Source: an uncultured Clostridia bacterium (lineage in GTDB: Bacteria > Bacillota > Clostridia > Oscillospirales > Acutalibacteraceae). From it: a DNA stretch of 5,730 nucleotides. The notes under the pieces were generated by a model that saw only the letters and a list, made by a program, of their open reading frames with translations, made no database searches and was not told where the DNA came from. Position 1 is the first letter of the stretch. Each line of letters starts with the position of its first letter. Shown here piece by piece: positions 5,238-5,730 of the stretch. The translations under genes and the position numbers were made by a program. The stretch is from assembly GCA_946633275.1 (NCBI GenBank), contig CAMPAT010000058.1:1-5730 (forward strand), written 5' to 3'.

Positions 5238-5730
5238 ATGAAAAATTCAAAGAAAATTGTTGCTGTTGTTCTCACCGTTATTCTTGCAGTAGTAGGCATT
5301 TTTGCTGCTTGTGCAAAGTCAGATAACGGCGGAGAAGGCGCAGACGCAAAGACAGTTAAGGTTGGTTTCATCTTCCTTCACGATGAAAACTCAACATATG
5401 ACCTTAACTTCATCAACGCAGCTAAAGAGGCTTGCGACGAGCTTGGCGTAGAGTACATCCTCAAGACAAACATTCCTGAGGGTAACGAGTGCTACGAAGC
5501 AGCTGCTGACCTTGTAGACCAGGGCTGCAACATCGTATTCGCTGACTCATTCGGTCACGAAGACTATATGATTAAGGCAGCTAAGGAATTTACAGACGTA
5601 CAGTTCTGCCACGCAACGGGCACAAAGGCACATACAGAAGGTCTTGCTAACTATCACAACGCATTTGCTTCAATTTACGAGGGCAGATATCTTGCAGGTG
5701 TTGCTGCAGGTCTCAAGCTCAACGAGATTA
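5238..5730 (+). CDS. BMP/Med-family substrate-binding lipoprotein (probable nucleoside importer), partial (runs off right edge)
   Basis: The BMP (Bmp/Med/PnrA) family comprises lipoproteins that bind purine nucleosides or related ligands for an ABC importer. 164 codons are visible; full members have about 340-380. ATG at 5238 follows GGAGGGA with a 7-nt spacer. The signal peptide is MKNSKK, hydrophobic 7-22, lipobox FAAC with Cys25, then a Gly/Asp/Lys-rich linker. The mature domain opens KVGFIFLHDENSTYD (41-55), with strand-helix repeats and the family-type stretch IVFADSFGHEDYMIKAA (99-115), followed by FCHATG (123-128) and YEGRYLAGVAAG (147-158, common to BMP proteins). The usual GGiDDkSFNq segment is replaced by HDENSTYDLNFIN, so the ligand pocket may differ. 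Codons are more selective than in neighbours (frequent GCA, GCT, AAC, AAG), suggesting high expression. ATPase and permease genes are expected downstream, outside the window. Confidence 0.85.
   Translation, partial: MKNSKKIVAVVLTVILAVVGIFAACAKSDNGGEGADAKTVKVGFIFLHDENSTYDLNFINAAKEACDELGVEYILKTNIPEGNECYEAAADLVDQGCNIVFADSFGHEDYMIKAAKEFTDVQFCHATGTKAHTEGLANYHNAFASIYEGRYLAGVAAGLKLNEI

Overview
The window looks like a chromosomal segment of an anaerobic Firmicute of the class Clostridia, plausibly a gut Oscillospirales/Ruminococcus-type organism. This is inferred from AGGAGG-type ribosome binding sites, sigma-A-like promoters in AT-rich gaps, moderate-GC coding sequence, lipoproteins with clear lipoboxes, and a B. 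subtilis-like Xpt. No species is claimed. I see no mobile element, tRNA, rRNA or CRISPR array.

Left part, minus strand (1-1714). A promoter with an extended -10 drives rlmB (23S rRNA 2'-O-ribose methyltransferase, SPOUT fold). After 24 nt it is followed by a long acidic protein that runs off the left edge just as a putative membrane segment begins. That protein is the least explained gene here.

Middle, minus strand (1726-3431). A near-consensus promoter drives a two-gene operon, ilvA (threonine dehydratase with an ACT domain) then ridA (reactive imine/enamine deaminase), closed by a strong intrinsic terminator. RidA clears the unstable product that IlvA releases, so the pair forms one functional unit.

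Right part, plus strand (3467-5730). Divergent from ilvA is a single-gene unit for a family-3 solute-binding lipoprotein with its own promoter and terminator and no transporter partner in view. A 160-nt AT-rich gap with possible regulatory dyads follows. Then comes xpt (xanthine phosphoribosyltransferase), a hairpin at its stop codon, and the start of a BMP/Med-family substrate-binding lipoprotein cut by the right edge. Xpt plus a BMP-type binding protein suggests purine import coupled to salvage.

Two start codons were moved inward from the longest possible reading frame (ilvA to 3372, xpt to 4599) because the Shine-Dalgarno sequence and family alignment both favour the internal ATG. I found no convincing wholly new system. 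The best leads are the acidic membrane-associated protein beside rlmB, the binding protein that seems to lack the usual ligand-carboxylate arginine, the hairpin between xpt and the BMP gene, and xpt without a recognisable purine riboswitch.
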